Below, in pieces: positions 35,273-46,699 of a DNA stretch of 64,000 bases. This DNA comes from Siphlonurus alternatus (taxonomy: Eukaryota; Arthropoda; Insecta; Ephemeroptera; Siphlonuridae): assembly GCA_949825025.1 (NCBI GenBank), contig OX463781.1, positions 45,148,317 to 45,212,316 on the forward strand, given 5' to 3'. The notes beneath the pieces were generated by a model that had not been told where the DNA came from, did not search any database, and saw only the letters and a list, made by a program, of their open reading frames with translations. How positions within the stretch are numbered: position 1 is the stretch's first letter; each line of letters starts with the position of its first letter. Both the position numbers and the translations under genes were made by a program.

Positions 35273-36884
35273 AAGAGTGATGCTAAATTGCATCGCTAGG
35301 CTCTAATGTAGTCAATTTCTGCTTTTTTGCTGTTTTGAGGTTAAGACCTCTTACAGTCCAAAAAAGTTTTTTGGGGGTCTCTAATGGGTAGGCCCTTCTG
35401 TTTTATGTCAAAACAAAATTCAGAGGGTCCCAAGTGGGCCCTAAAGGCAAAGGACCCACTTTGACATCACTTATAGAAACAAAATAAAGTGTCAAAAAAG
35501 GCAATGGCTATTCAAATTTGATATATCTGTGTGTTGAATATAATTTTTTATGTTACTTGGAAGCATATGAAGGGACTTCAACGGGTCCCAACAAGGGGTC
35601 CCAAGGGTCCCAGAGTAGTTTTTTGCTCCCTATTCTTTTTATCATTGTAATTGAATACCATATAGAAAGTATTATTTGAACTTATGGCATTGCAAGTCCC
35701 AAGATGCAAGTTACATGCAGGGCCTCATATGAGACCCAGGGGCCCATAATACTCTTGCTCCTATATTTTAGTTTGTTTTTTTTTTATATATTTTCTAATG
35801 CGTTCCTCGTCAGTGTCTTTATTCCAGTAAAGTGTAACCCGTACCCTCAAGCTAGCGATAATTTTGTAAATATACAGTTAGCTTGAAAAAACGGGTCACC
35901 CTTTAGTAGCGCAAAGGCAATGAGCATTACATTAGAAAATAATCAAAATATGTAAGATGCCAAAATACAATATAAGAGCAAGCGTATTATGGGTCCCTGG
36001 GTTCCATGTGAGGCCGTGCATAGACTCCGCCATCCATGTTGGGATATACCTTTCAATGCTAGCTCAAACAATACACTCGAGTGCACTGTTTTTGAGCTAG
36101 CATTGCAAGGTATGAACATGATGGCGGTGTCTATGCACGGTCTCTCATGGGACCCAGGGACCCATAATATGCTTGCTCTTATATTGTATTTTGGAATCTT
36201 ACATATTTTCTAATGTAATGCTCATTGCCTTTGCGCTACTAAAGGGTTAACCGTATTTTCAAGCTATCTGTATATTTACAAAATTTTCACTAGCTTGAGG
36301 GTACGGGTTACACTTTACTGGAATAAAGACACTGAGGACCGCATTAGAAAATATATAAAATACCAAACTAAAATATAGGAGCAAGAGTATTATGGGCCCC
36401 TGGGTCTCATTTGAGGCCCTGCATGGGCCCCACCATGTAACTTGCATCTTGTATCTTGGGATTTGCAATGCCATAAGTTCAAATAATACTTTCTATATGG
36501 TATTCAATTACAATGAAAAAAAGAATAGGGAGCAAAAAACTACTCTGGGACCCTTGGGACCCCTTGTTGGGACCCGTTGAAGTCCCTTCATATGCTTTCA
36601 AGTAACATACAAAAATATATTCAACACAAAAATAACAAATTTAAATAGCCATTACCTTTTTTGACACTTTATATTGTTTCTATAAGTGATGTCAAAGTGG
36701 GTCCTTTGCCTTTAGGGCCCACTTGGGTCCCTCTGAATTTTTGTTTTGACATAAAACAGAAGGATCTACCCATTAGAGACCCCCAAAAAACTTTTTTGGA
36801 CTGTAAGAGGTCGTAACCTCAAAACAGCAAAAAAGCAGAAATTGACTACATTAGAGCCTAGCGATGCAATTTAGCATCACTCTT
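35273..36884. repeat. 1.6-kb ungapped inverted repeat (palindrome)
   Basis: The two arms meet at CACTCGAGTG (36074-36083), exactly midway between the outer limits 35273 and 36884, so there is almost no spacer and few net indels. Matches run through AAGAGTGATGC / GCATCACTCTT, ttttttgggggtctctaatggg / cccattagagacccccaaaa and many others; identity is roughly 90% by eye. A single strand would fold into a hairpin of about 800 bp. Confidence 0.92.
35717..36019. repeat. inner palindrome within the left arm
   Basis: GCAGGGCCTCAT at 35717 is mirrored by ATGTGAGGCCGTGC ending at 36019. The inner symmetry centre is near 35867, between AAGCTAG (35849) and TTAGCTT (35878). Shared inner strings include CCCATAATAC.CTTGCTC and TATTTTCTAATG. 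The mirror image lies in the right arm around 36290, giving four copies of a module of about 150 bp in alternating orientation. Confidence 0.8.
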
Positions 36885-37675
36885 ACTTGACACGGCATAT
36901 CACCCAAAATATTTATGTCAACCAACTTTTTGATTTTTTACTTCAAAGTGTAGTATGTAGGGAGCATTTTCATATAAGAATGAAAATTTTACTACAATTT
37001 TTAAAAAAGTTATTAAAATATTTGCAAAATAACTTTGAGCAGAAGGCGAACAAAATTTGTACCCCAACTTTGATTTAGCGTCTGATGGGCAATTTTTTAA
37101 AAAAAATCAAAATTGATATATTAGCATAATCTATAGTGTCAATGCAAATAGTTATTGACTGTTTTTAGCAATATAGCATCGTAACTTTATTTTTAAATAT
37201 TTTTTCGCCAGGGAGTGTTTTGCGATGCTAAAATGCATCGCTAAGCTTTAATGGGTTTCTAGTTTCTAGGATTAATTATGTTATAAATGTCTGTATCATT
37301 TATTATTATTAACTTTTATCAATACATTTAGATTCTCAAACAAATTAATTGTGTTATTATTTCAGCTAATTTCTTTATTTCTTACATTTTGTTTCATTTA
37401 TTATCATGTATAGCATATTTTATTTTATAATATAAAAAGAATGAAAATTATTGAATTATACTTTGCATTGATGGAACTCAACAATTTTTCTTTGCTATCA
37501 TCTGTATCACTAAATGTTACTATTTATTGTAAAACAAAATATATATTATAACCATTTAGAAGTTCCACAAGCTAGATGAATTGCAAATAGCTTATGTTTT
37601 ATGTAAATTGGGATGTTGTTAACATCAGCAGGTTTCTATCCATCATATTTCCAACTTGTTATGTCCATGTAACAG

Positions 37676-37891
37676 GCGGAGAACGCGGCTGGAATTAAAC
37701 CTGATGACGATGCACTATCTAAAACAAAGCTCGGAGGTGGACATGCAGTTGTTGCATCGGACCATCAACATTACAGCCGCGGTAGTTTACCGTACAGAAA
37801 CATTTTAAATGAGGATATAACACAGTTTTCAATGAAAAATGGTTTATATGAATATTTTAATGTAGTATTTTTTTATGTAAATAATGTATGA
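37676..37891 (+). CDS. candidate terminal exon, 71 codons to stop, poly(A) signal follows
   Basis: An acceptor-like stretch (tttctatccatcatatttccaacttg ... gtaacag, AG 37674-37675) opens in phase 0 onto AENAAGIKPDDDALSKTKLG, then GGHAVVASDHQHYSRGSLPY, with balanced codon use. The in-frame codon just upstream of CAG is a stop, as expected in an intron. The frame continues to TGA (37889-37891), though the last third is AT-rich and the true exon might end earlier. An AATAAA poly(A) signal lies at 37915-37920. Gly/Asp/His/Ser composition suggests a soluble or disordered tail. No family is recognised. Confidence 0.3.
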   Translation, partial: AENAAGIKPDDDALSKTKLGGGHAVVASDHQHYSRGSLPYRNILNEDITQFSMKNGLYEYFNVVFFYVNNV

Positions 37892-37914
37892 GTAGATTTT
37901 GGTGAGTTGTATAA

Positions 37915-37920
37915 AATAAA
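37915..37920 (+). terminator. AATAAA poly(A) signal
   Basis: Canonical hexamer 24 bp after the stop codon of the candidate terminal exon. In AT-rich DNA the hexamer is common, so its value is positional only. Confidence 0.25.
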
Positions 37921-38017
37921 CAGTTATAAAAAATAACCCCAATGTATAAAAACAAACATAAATATTTCCACTAGAATTAAAACAAACTATTTTTTATTGA
38001 TTAATGATTATTCATTT

Positions 38018-38082
<65 letters not shown>

Positions 38083-39270
38083 CTAAAATTTATTAAAAAA
38101 TAACAATTATAATAATATTTTAAGGATTTAAAATGTTTCTATCTCTTGCAAAAATTCATACTTTAATGAGTTTAATAAATAATGCAGTACTGAATTGTTG
38201 AATCCATGCAACGTTACATTAATTGATAAAGATTATAAATATTGATTATATAATATATAATAATTAATATCCAGTAGTATCAACAATGACTGACTTACGA
38301 CCTAAATGACGTCACATAATGTTGCAAAATATTTATAGTGAGTCATATTTACTGTAACATTAAACATTAAAATCAAATAAAAATTTGCTAGCGTTGAATG
38401 ACCTATAAATTTTCTAACAGTGATTATAATTTCTAAATAAAGACAATATGATTTGGATCTGTCAGAAAAAAAAAATCTCATAAACGTTGCACTAAAAATC
38501 ATGCACTGCGTGTAATCAAAACCACTGGGAATGATGAAGTGATGAATTATGTTTGTATTCAAGCAAAACGTTTAGCAGAATTAGTGAATGATGCTTTGTC
38601 TACACAACAGAGTACTTAAGTCAATATTACAACGCATTAAGTCCGAAGCCGATTTGTGTAAAATCAAGCAGGAGAGTTAATGTGGAAATTGAATTAATTA
38701 AAGGTAAACGAAAAATTACTTGTACTTTTAAGAATTGTCACATTTTTATCAAATAATAAAGAAGTCGTATCCCGTATATTTCCTTCGTATTTTCAGAATC
38801 AAGATATACATTTATTTGTAATTTTTACTGTCAATTTCAATTAATTAGGGAGAAGAAAGAATGTATATCAAAAATATTAAATACATGAAGATATTGATTT
38901 GAACGACGCAGTTATTTCTGACATGTAGCTGGTTGTTTACATTTTGTATGGACATTTTCCCTTTTTCAACTGTCAATTAGGTTATTTTGTTCTGCCCCAA
39001 ATATGTACACCCAATAAAAAATATTATTGTTTTGTGAACCAATATAGGAACTTCGTATACAATTAAATTTATTTTCATTTAATATTATACCTTTTCTCCC
39101 CTACACACACATGAGGGCTGCAGAAAGATCATCTTGTTCTGTCCATCTTCATCATTTCAAGTGTGACCTCCACGCCACTCACAAAAATAAATAAACATTC
39201 TGTTGACATCCTCAGAATAAAAAATCTGATCAAATTTTATTTTAATTTCTAAACAGAGTGAAATTGTTAA
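37921..39270. other. AT-rich non-coding DNA
   Basis: No gene supported. One full TGACGTCA lies at 38307-38314. Confidence 0.55.
38021..38079. repeat. (AT)n microsatellite
   Basis: About 29 uninterrupted AT units. Confidence 0.97.
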
Positions 39271-39289
39271 TTTTTTTATTTAATTTCAG

Positions 39290-39360
39290 GAAGATTGACA
39301 GTATAGATGGTAGAGCGGTCCCCTGTGAAGTTTGCAGCAATTGTTGCTGTACCGTGTGTA
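39290..39360 (+). other. tRNA-like A-box behind an acceptor-like site
   Basis: TGGTAGAGCGG near 39308-39318 fits the pol III A-box consensus exactly. The preceding sequence (gacagta, ta, then gat...gtc as a D-stem) fits a tRNA 5' half. No convincing B-box or anticodon arm follows, so this is at most a decayed tRNA or SINE head. The same sequence follows a good acceptor (tttatttaatttcag) and is open as a short Cys-rich frame (PCEVCSNCCCTVC), so an exon is the alternative. Confidence 0.18.
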
Positions 39361-39894
39361 TATATTTTTATTGCACTATAATGCTTTTAAATGAAATAAA
39401 AATATACATTTTTAAATGCAGTTCGTACTTAAAACAAGCAATTTATTTATATTATATTTAATGAGATTTATTTTACTTATTGCAATCGCGCGAGTCATAA
39501 ACATCTTCTGAGGGAAATATGTTTTACTCTACGTTGTAAAAAGTATATACTATAAAACCTATAGGAAACTCTGCATGGAGAGCACGACCTTTACCCGCGC
39601 TCTGTTTATTGGCATTACCACACGCATGCAGTACATTAATGTACCTGATATGTATGATAGGGGAGTGCATGCATGGTAAATTTAATTTCTTCTTGGGGGG
39701 GGGGATATATTTAGTGCTCTTCTTTGTTCTAAAAAAAATCAATCAAATAAAAAAAAATCAATCAAAAGTTTTTTATCTCTATATATAAGAACCTTAGCAA
39801 ATTAGACAGAACACATGATGTCCCCAATATTTAATAGTGAACATTTCAACTTTCCGTAATCACCATTTTCTTACTTGTCACGTATTTTGACTGC

Positions 39895-40071
39895 ATGTAC
39901 ACCAACTTTGACTTAAGTGCGCACTTAAGTGGTGCCAGTGGACGCGACGTGATGCAGGCGAAGGTGAGCGGCGTGCAAGCAGCGACTATCAATCACCCGC
40001 AGCCGCCGATTTATACATTCGTAATACAAGTCCAGGCTGGTACTACAAGGACAGGGACAGAAGATCTGGAG
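39895..40071 (+). CDS. candidate coding exon, 59 codons, unknown product
   Basis: From an ATG at 39895 the frame is coding-like and GC-rich: MYTNFDLSAHLSGASGRDVM, then QAKVSGVQAATINHPQPPIY. It reaches a donor-like CTGGAG|GTAACA at 40071/40072 in phase 0. The frame is also open upstream for about 17 codons, so the ATG may be internal to an exon, and it continues past the donor to a stop at 40216-40218. An alternative donor (GCGAAG|GTGAGC) lies near 39963. No domain is recognised. The first codons contain a perfect 20-bp palindrome. Confidence 0.3.
39911..39930. promoter_or_regulatory. perfect 20-bp palindrome
   Basis: ACTTAAGTGCGCACTTAAGT is identical to its reverse complement. Each half carries CTTAAGTG / CACTTAAG, a core shared with NK2-class homeodomain sites (TYAAGTGG; the right half reads TTAAGTGG). 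Confidence 0.6.
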
Positions 40072-40229
40072 GTAACACAATCAACATCTTCTGTTATAGG
40101 TGGGGAATCGAAACCACGAGATTTGTGCGAGAAAATCATCGAAAATCATACTTTTGGTTTATTTATATATTTATACACAGTGCATATATGTATATTAAAG
40201 AGTGTCAATTTATATTAATTTAATAAATT

Positions 40230-40600
40230 TGTCATTTTAAATTTACGTTTTAATGAAAAGTATAATGCTTTAAAACTTGATTTTAAGCTTCGTTACATAA
40301 GGCTTACTAATTTAATTATTCAAGGGTAAATAATAATTAACACGATATTAAAATTAACGTTTGCATGTGGTATTAAATTCTATATTCTTTTGAAATCTTT
40401 CAAATACTTTTTTTTTTGTATTATTATACAAAAAAAAAGAGCCTCTAGTCATATTTATATACATAATTAGTATAATAATAAATATAGCATCACAGGAAAA
40501 AGGACATCGACGCACATTTTGTTACAAGTTGTTAACGCTTAGTGCCTTGAGGCGTGAATTCACTACCCTTTTTCTGTATGTAATTTGAGTATAGCCTCCC
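40230..40600. other. AT-rich non-coding DNA
   Basis: Nothing supported. A T run and an A run (about 40408-40438) are near-complementary across a short gap. Confidence 0.5.
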
Positions 40601-40622
40601 CTTGTTAAAATCATCGGCTTAC

Positions 40623-40768
40623 CTGCGTACACTAAACGCTTTGCGGCACAACGATGTTATTTCTGCTCGGAAAAGCACGGAACCCGTTTGCTTTGATTTG
40701 CCTTCCAAATGCGCGCGAGGCGGCCGACAGCAGCAAGGGCGGGGGCTGCTTGCATGCAGTCTGAGCAT
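40623..40768 (-). CDS. candidate minus-strand first coding exon with strong donor
   Basis: Reading the minus strand, an ATG (40766-40768) begins MLRLHASSPRPCCCRPPRAH and the frame stays open to a near-perfect donor, CAG|GTAAGC, with the exon ending at 40623 (48 codons plus two bases). It lies in the GC-richest patch of the window, and a CRE-like TGACG/GACGTCA lies upstream at about 40827-40838, as for a CpG-rich promoter with exon 1. The same patch on the plus strand is open from an ATG at 40709 for 135 codons, so strand is not certain. No family is recognised. Confidence 0.28.
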
Positions 40769-40869
40769 TCTTGCCCCGTGTTCGACATCTCGGTCCCAAC
40801 TTGTCACCCCTTCTCCCCCAAGGAAAATATGACGTCGTCACAAATTTGCACACCTTTCAGAGTGGAATT

Positions 40870-43800
40870 ATTTTGTAAGGAAATTCATATATTCGTTGCA
40901 AACTACATTCTATTGATGTTAAAATTTTGTGGAGAGATTGTGTTATGTACTTTAAAATCTGCAATTTTTAATACACTTGGCTCACAAAAACTAGGCATAA
41001 ACTTCAACGTCAAATCACAGAGTTTAAATTTTAAGCTCTCTGATCATAATTATATGACAATGTGCTCCATGCTTACGCCATCTTTAAAGAATTTGAAGTG
41101 CGTTGAATTTACTTAGACTTTTTATACACATTCAGATAAACACTCACTGTTTATATAAAAGCAGGTTGTGCTTAATTGTGTACTCTTTGCAGAGGAAAAA
41201 ATTAAAGGAATGTTTCCAGGATTCTATATTATACTTTACCAGCTTGAGCTCTGATCCCTTTCAAAATTATGGATGGAGACGACTCAAGAATGCATCTGAC
41301 TGCAGACATAAGGAATATGACTCAGCATTGCTTGATGTCACAGGTCAAAATCAATTAATGTATTAATTAAGAGGGTTTAAACCAGCATGCTTAAATTAAT
41401 AAAATATTTATAACCGTACAATTCGATAAGTTCAAACATCCCGCCAAATTGATACTGTGACGTCATTGTAATTTGTCCACGTCAAGTGCTAGCTTAGTGG
41501 GGGGTACAAATTTAAATAATAATAATGATAATAATTTTATATATTCGCTGTTGTTGAATATTAAACAGTGTTATCAACATGTGTTATAAAACCTTCAGGC
41601 AAATTTTAATTAATTTAATTATTAGCACAATTTTAATCCTATATACCATTCTTCTCTCTCGTAATTTATAAAAATTTCATTATGCATGCCATTTGGACGT
41701 CGTTGTCCGCAATAATGGCTTCACTGTAAATGGTCTGTGACTAAACCATACACATATTAATTCCATGTGCCTCTTAAAATATCTAGTTTAAATTTATTCA
41801 CACTTGTAATTAAAAAAAAAAAAAAAAACATGTAAATTATTAGTATAAGTACAAAAATGCAACTTTCAAACCATTTACGTTCCCCAAAAGTTATACAACT
41901 TATTCTACACATAATAATTCCTTATAAAGAAACATATTTTAGGGCTCATTTTTTTTGTGTACAAAGCTACAAGTACACTACTTCCATGTTTCAAAAACAT
42001 GAAAGTTAAAATAGTTTATTACTCTGGCAAAAGTGAAACTGACACTTAAGGCGATACATGTATAAGACAAGTCTTGACACATTTCAATATTAATATAATT
42101 TATTGATTCATAAAGCAACCATTATCCGTGTCCATTATGTACCAAAAGACATCACATTAAACTCAATAACATATCATCATCGTCTCATTCTTCAATATAT
42201 TTTATACATAGTTAAATAAAAAAAAAATACTCATAAATTGTGTATAATTCTTAGAACGGCTTTTAAATTTTTACTCCAAAGGTCAGCTTGGGATCAGCGT
42301 AGCAAAAGAGAGAAGTAAAGAGGTGAGAGAGAGAGAGAGACTCTTTACAAAGAAGGGGTCAAAGAGAGGAGAAATAAGAGACCTGAGATAAATTTGGTAG
42401 CGTCAGAACCTCTTAGAAATAAAAGCTAAGTGCTTCAATATAAAAATACATTATATTATTTAGATTTTACATAGTATAAACTTCAGTTATAAACTAATTG
42501 ATAGAAAAATATATAAGAGTGAATATCATGCATAAAGAGAGGGGGGAGAGAATCAAAAGAGAAGGGGGGGGGCAAGGCGCGGGCACCAACCGTCACTCAA
42601 ACGCCGCATCATCCACGGCTGCCACTCTCCTGCCGTCCGGACAGATCGCACATGACCGCGGCTGCCAAGTCACACGGCATAAGGCACGCGTGTCACTCAC
42701 GGCCCGTCTGATCCTGCAGCGACTAATTGTCATTGTTAGACCTCACACCGGCAACATCATCCGCCGTTAGAATTATGACCAATTAAAATAGGCGTTTTAA
42801 TTTTTTTAACTCATGAACATTATATAAACAATATGACTAATTTATTGATGGTGAGGACAAATCATCGCTTCTCCATAACTTTTCTACTATTAATGTTTTG
42901 GCTTCATTCCATGTTTTAGTTCTGCACTTTTTTTTTTATCCCTGATTTATTCAGATATGCGGTGTAACAATTTTTCTGTCATAAATACAAAAGCTTTAAA
43001 AGTTATAAATTATAAAATAATACGAAAAATAAAGCTTTTTAATGAAATTTAAACTTCTCTTTTTTGGTAGATTATAAAAGTTTGAAATTTATATCTAGCT
43101 TAAAATTCAAGTTTGAAGAGTGTAATATGTAAGTTTACGTTATAACATGGTGTTATTAGATTTTTTTACTTAAAGTATATTGTTGTTGTATTCATCATAG
43201 ATTTATAAACATGCAGTAAAAGCTGTATTGTTTAAACGTTTCTTGCTTGTGTTTTAGTCTTCAGTAAAAATATTACAATTTTTCTTATATATAAATATAA
43301 TATTGTCTTGAAAAGTTAGTGTTTTTATTTTTAAATTATTTTTAAACTATAACAAAATGCAAGCTCTTAGATTTTATCATGCTGCATACAGCACTCCATG
43401 CAGTTTGATGCTAAAGAACTGCACTGTATCATGCATTAACTTATTAAAAATACATGATACAGCACGCGATGACTAAAACAATATTGTAAAAAAAATTATA
43501 TACTCAAACTAAAGTAAGCAATAGAAAAATACACTTACATACAATTAAATAAATGCCTATATATATACTGTATATAGAGATACATGCTTCTCCTGCAATA
43601 ACATTATCATACCAATAACAAACACTCCATCTTTCTAGATTTATGCACTTCAGAATCAAAGTTTTTATTTAATTTCCTTATATCCTTGAGAGATTTTCCT
43701 TTATCTCAAATTTGGCACTCTAAACTTTATAAGACAGATTACCTATTCAATCTTCATATGTTCACACATCTCAGTGAATTCATTTCAATATCAAATTATT

Positions 43801-44165
43801 GTTTCATCAATAAAAGTCAAGTTCAAAGTTTACACTTTATTTCCCACGAGTATGACTGAAAAAAGTTTAAGTTAATTGATTTCAGATTTACTTGCATGAT
43901 TTTTATTACGAATATATTCAATAAAATATAAAAAAAAAGCAATGTAATTCACAAAAGTACTGCACTCAAATCTCGATGGAATGCTCTTCATGGGGAAGTC
44001 GCTCCCAGGAGCACATGTTCATCAAACAACTTCTATATTCCTGTAAATCAGTTAATTTTTTTGTTATTATAGATAGAAATACTTCAAAGTTAAAAATTAC
44101 TGATTGATGCCAGATTGTTTTTTTGCAACAATATTATATTGTAATATACATATAATATTGATGCT
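40870..44165. other. AT-rich non-coding DNA with a GC-rich patch at 42.6 kb
   Basis: A G run at about 42564-42572 leads into a CpG-rich patch (42570-42770) that is open on the plus strand to 42770 but has no recognisable product. An A run lies at about 41812-41828, a full TGACGTCA at 41458-41465 and a short (GA)n at about 42323-42340. No gene is supported. Confidence 0.5.
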
Positions 44166-44172
44166 ACAGCAA

Positions 44173-44500
44173 GAATGGAGTATTGACCTCAAATTTTTTT
44201 ATTGTAGAAATGGATAGAGGGTGAAAAGTTTTGTTACCCTGATTTTTTTTTCAGATTTTTTAGAGCCCGGGAAGTATTTTTAAAAAATTATTGAAAGTCC
44301 TTTTTGTGATGTCACGCGGCGGCAACTCCTATCTTTTTTTAAGGAGCGGTGGCGTCTCGTGACGTCACAAAAAGAACTTTCAATAATTTTTTAAAAATAG
44401 TTCCCGGGCTCTAAAAAATCTGAAAAAAATCAGGGTAGCATAACTTTGCACGCTCTTTCCATTTCTGCAATAAAAAAAAATTGAGGTCAATACTCTATTC
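44173..44500. mobile_element. palindromic MITE, family A, copy 2
   Basis: Terminal inverted repeats GAATGGAGTATTGACCTCAA (44173) and TTGAGGTCAATACTCTATTC (ends 44500) bound 328 bp that are almost wholly palindromic. The centre is the GC-rich hairpin ggcggcaactcctatc / aaggagcggtggcgtctcgtgacg. Compared with the 25-kb copy the core is the same family. It is non-coding and non-autonomous. Confidence 0.88.
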
Positions 44501-44509
44501 TATAATATT

Positions 44510-45630
44510 ATATTGCTCCTTTTTATTTGAAACTTTAAATAATCCACTAATATATAATAACAAGAAAGCAGAGTTATAAAGTTACAATGCTTAAGGTACA
44601 TTACAATCCATCAATTTACAAATTTGAATAGCTGCACCAATAAAATGACTTAATTGTGACTGCAATTCAAACATTACAATTGTTATTGATAACTGGGTAG
44701 AGAGAGAGACTGTCATGATGAAAGCTGATATGACATAAATATAAAATTTTGATTATTTTGAACGGTTGCAATAATAATATAAAGTACTAGGGCAGGTGAG
44801 GATGTTGATGTTTACTTTGCTGCTCGATATATCTGGTGCATTGTAGACCAACCTGGCTGCATTGTTGCACCGCACCTGGTCTCATCTGCAGCCAACAATA
44901 TACCCATTGTCACTGTACCCATGAAACCGTAAGCAGCATCGATACCAATTCAATAATACATCAGAACAGAGCGTATACACTCGGCAAATCCTAAAATCAA
45001 CATGGAATATTTATCTAAGATGCTAAGCCAGAATTTCCTTCCTTTTTCTTGTAAAGATTTGAAATATACGAAGAATTTATTTTATATAATATACGTCATC
45101 TTTATATATTATGATGATTTTTTTTGACAGCCATGAAAACCTTTTGGGATCATCTTAGAATATTAATAAATGTCCCTTTTTTATATAGTATTATATAAAT
45201 TCTTAAGACATCTTACAAATCTTTTAACAAAAATGTGTTTAATAATCATAAAAAATACAAACGTAATTAAATAAAATGACATGAAGTGTAATTAATTTTT
45301 GCTGAATTTAAAATCACTAGATAACATAAACATCATATATAATATATTTTGTTAAGCTGTAATTTAAAACATTAAAAATATTTAGGCTGGAGTTTTTTCA
45401 CATTTGCAGAGAGTGCATGAATGACAAAATGAATTTATTAATAAAACTAAAACCATATACATACTATATAATAATATAATATAAAACTAATCATGGATGC
45501 ATACTGTGACCTTGTATATTGTCTAAAAAGTTATTATATATATTATTAAATTTATAGATCTTCATTTTTTGTCAATGAACGTATTATTTCTTGTTAGCCA
45601 TATTTTAAATAGAAGCATCAAATTAATATA
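44510..45630. other. AT-rich non-coding DNA
   Basis: A slightly GC-richer patch at 44790-44950 has no supported frame. The rest is AT-rich and featureless. Confidence 0.55.
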
Positions 45631-45636
45631 TAATTT

Positions 45637-45842
45637 ACAGTCAAATTAATTTAAATTTTACCGCCGGAAGTGAGAGGTTTCTGTCCTTCCTATTAGTTTT
45701 TAAACTTTTAACCTTTGGCTACAGGTTCGTAAAAAAAGTACTAGCATGTTTGCAAATGTTCAATTCTCAGACATAAACAAGACGACAAGAAACCTCTCAC
45801 TTCCGGCTACTTCCGGCAGGGATATTACATAAATCTGACTGT
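45637..45842. mobile_element. foldback element, about 206 bp
   Basis: CCGGAAGTGAGAGGTTTCTG (from 45664) pairs with GAAACCTCTCACTTCCGG ending at 45806. Outer matches ACAGTCAAAT (45637) and AAATCTGACTGT (to 45842) extend the symmetry with a gap. A second TTCCGG follows the right arm. The arms are GC-rich against the background. It is MITE-like, with no coding capacity. Confidence 0.7.
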
Positions 45843-45849
45843 TAGGAAT

Positions 45850-46500
45850 TTAAATTTAATAAAAAAAAATATTTAACTACAGCTGAAGCTATATAAATGA
45901 AGCTATATACACACCACAGCTAGTAAATATTAATATGTTAAATATTAATATGTATATAGGTAATTGAATTTACAGGTGAGACAGATTGGAGCAATTGTTG
46001 ACCAGTATATTATATATCTATGCAGACCATGCGTGATTGTGAAAACTTCTTGCATATACACGCCAGGTCATTGAACCCCAACCAACAGATCTCCATAAAA
46101 ATATTGTACCTTTCTGCCTGCTATACAAGCTATTTAATATGATTATATACACCACACAGAATATTAAAAATATAAAATTGTATAAATATATTTATACTTA
46201 TTTAGATAGAAAAACATTTTCATATTAACATTTTAATAATAAAAATATATGTACATAATTTAAATATATTAAGTATAAAATGCACATTATATAAGTTTTG
46301 GTCTTCCCTGTGGCTATCAATTAATATAAAAAAGAAATTGGGGAGTTGTCGCTTGTCTAATATTAATTTGCATTGTGATCGAGCATTTATAAGGAAATAT
46401 TTTTAGTAGTCCATTATTCATTGCTTGTGTCCACTTTCTCTAATGGTTTTGGGTATGCGGTGATTGACACTGATTTACTGTAGCTATCAATCTTGTATGC
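45850..46500. other. AT-rich non-coding DNA
   Basis: Nothing supported; an exact short direct repeat (ttaaatattaatatg) occurs at about 45923-45952. Confidence 0.5.
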
Positions 46501-46520
46501 CGTTTGTGGAGTCTGCGTGG

Positions 46521-46687
<167 letters not shown>

Positions 46688-46699
46688 CTGTTCGATCAA

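Larger units (their letters stand above)
35135..37257. mobile_element. composite foldback element with giant nested palindrome
   Basis: The ends are short inverted repeats, AACCCATTAGAGC (35135-35147) and GCTTTAATGGGTT (37245-37257). A subterminal motif, GATGCTAAATTGCATCGCTA and onward, occurs at 35279-35308 (direct), 36849-36878 (inverted) and 37224-37253 (direct, diverged). These pair the left end with 35308 (about 170 bp) and 36849 with 37253 (about 405 bp) as two small MITE-like units flanking a core palindrome. No open frame of consequence exists, so the element is non-autonomous. No clear target-site duplication is visible. Confidence 0.85.

Noticed and set aside
35704..36580. Several open frames within the giant palindrome
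   Set aside because: They mirror one another because of the inverted repeat, are short and show no domain; the element is non-coding.
40709..41116. 135-codon plus-strand frame from an ATG
   Set aside because: First third is GC-rich and the remainder is AT-driven; the minus strand has a near-perfect donor and is the better candidate. Left uncalled, but strand is not settled.
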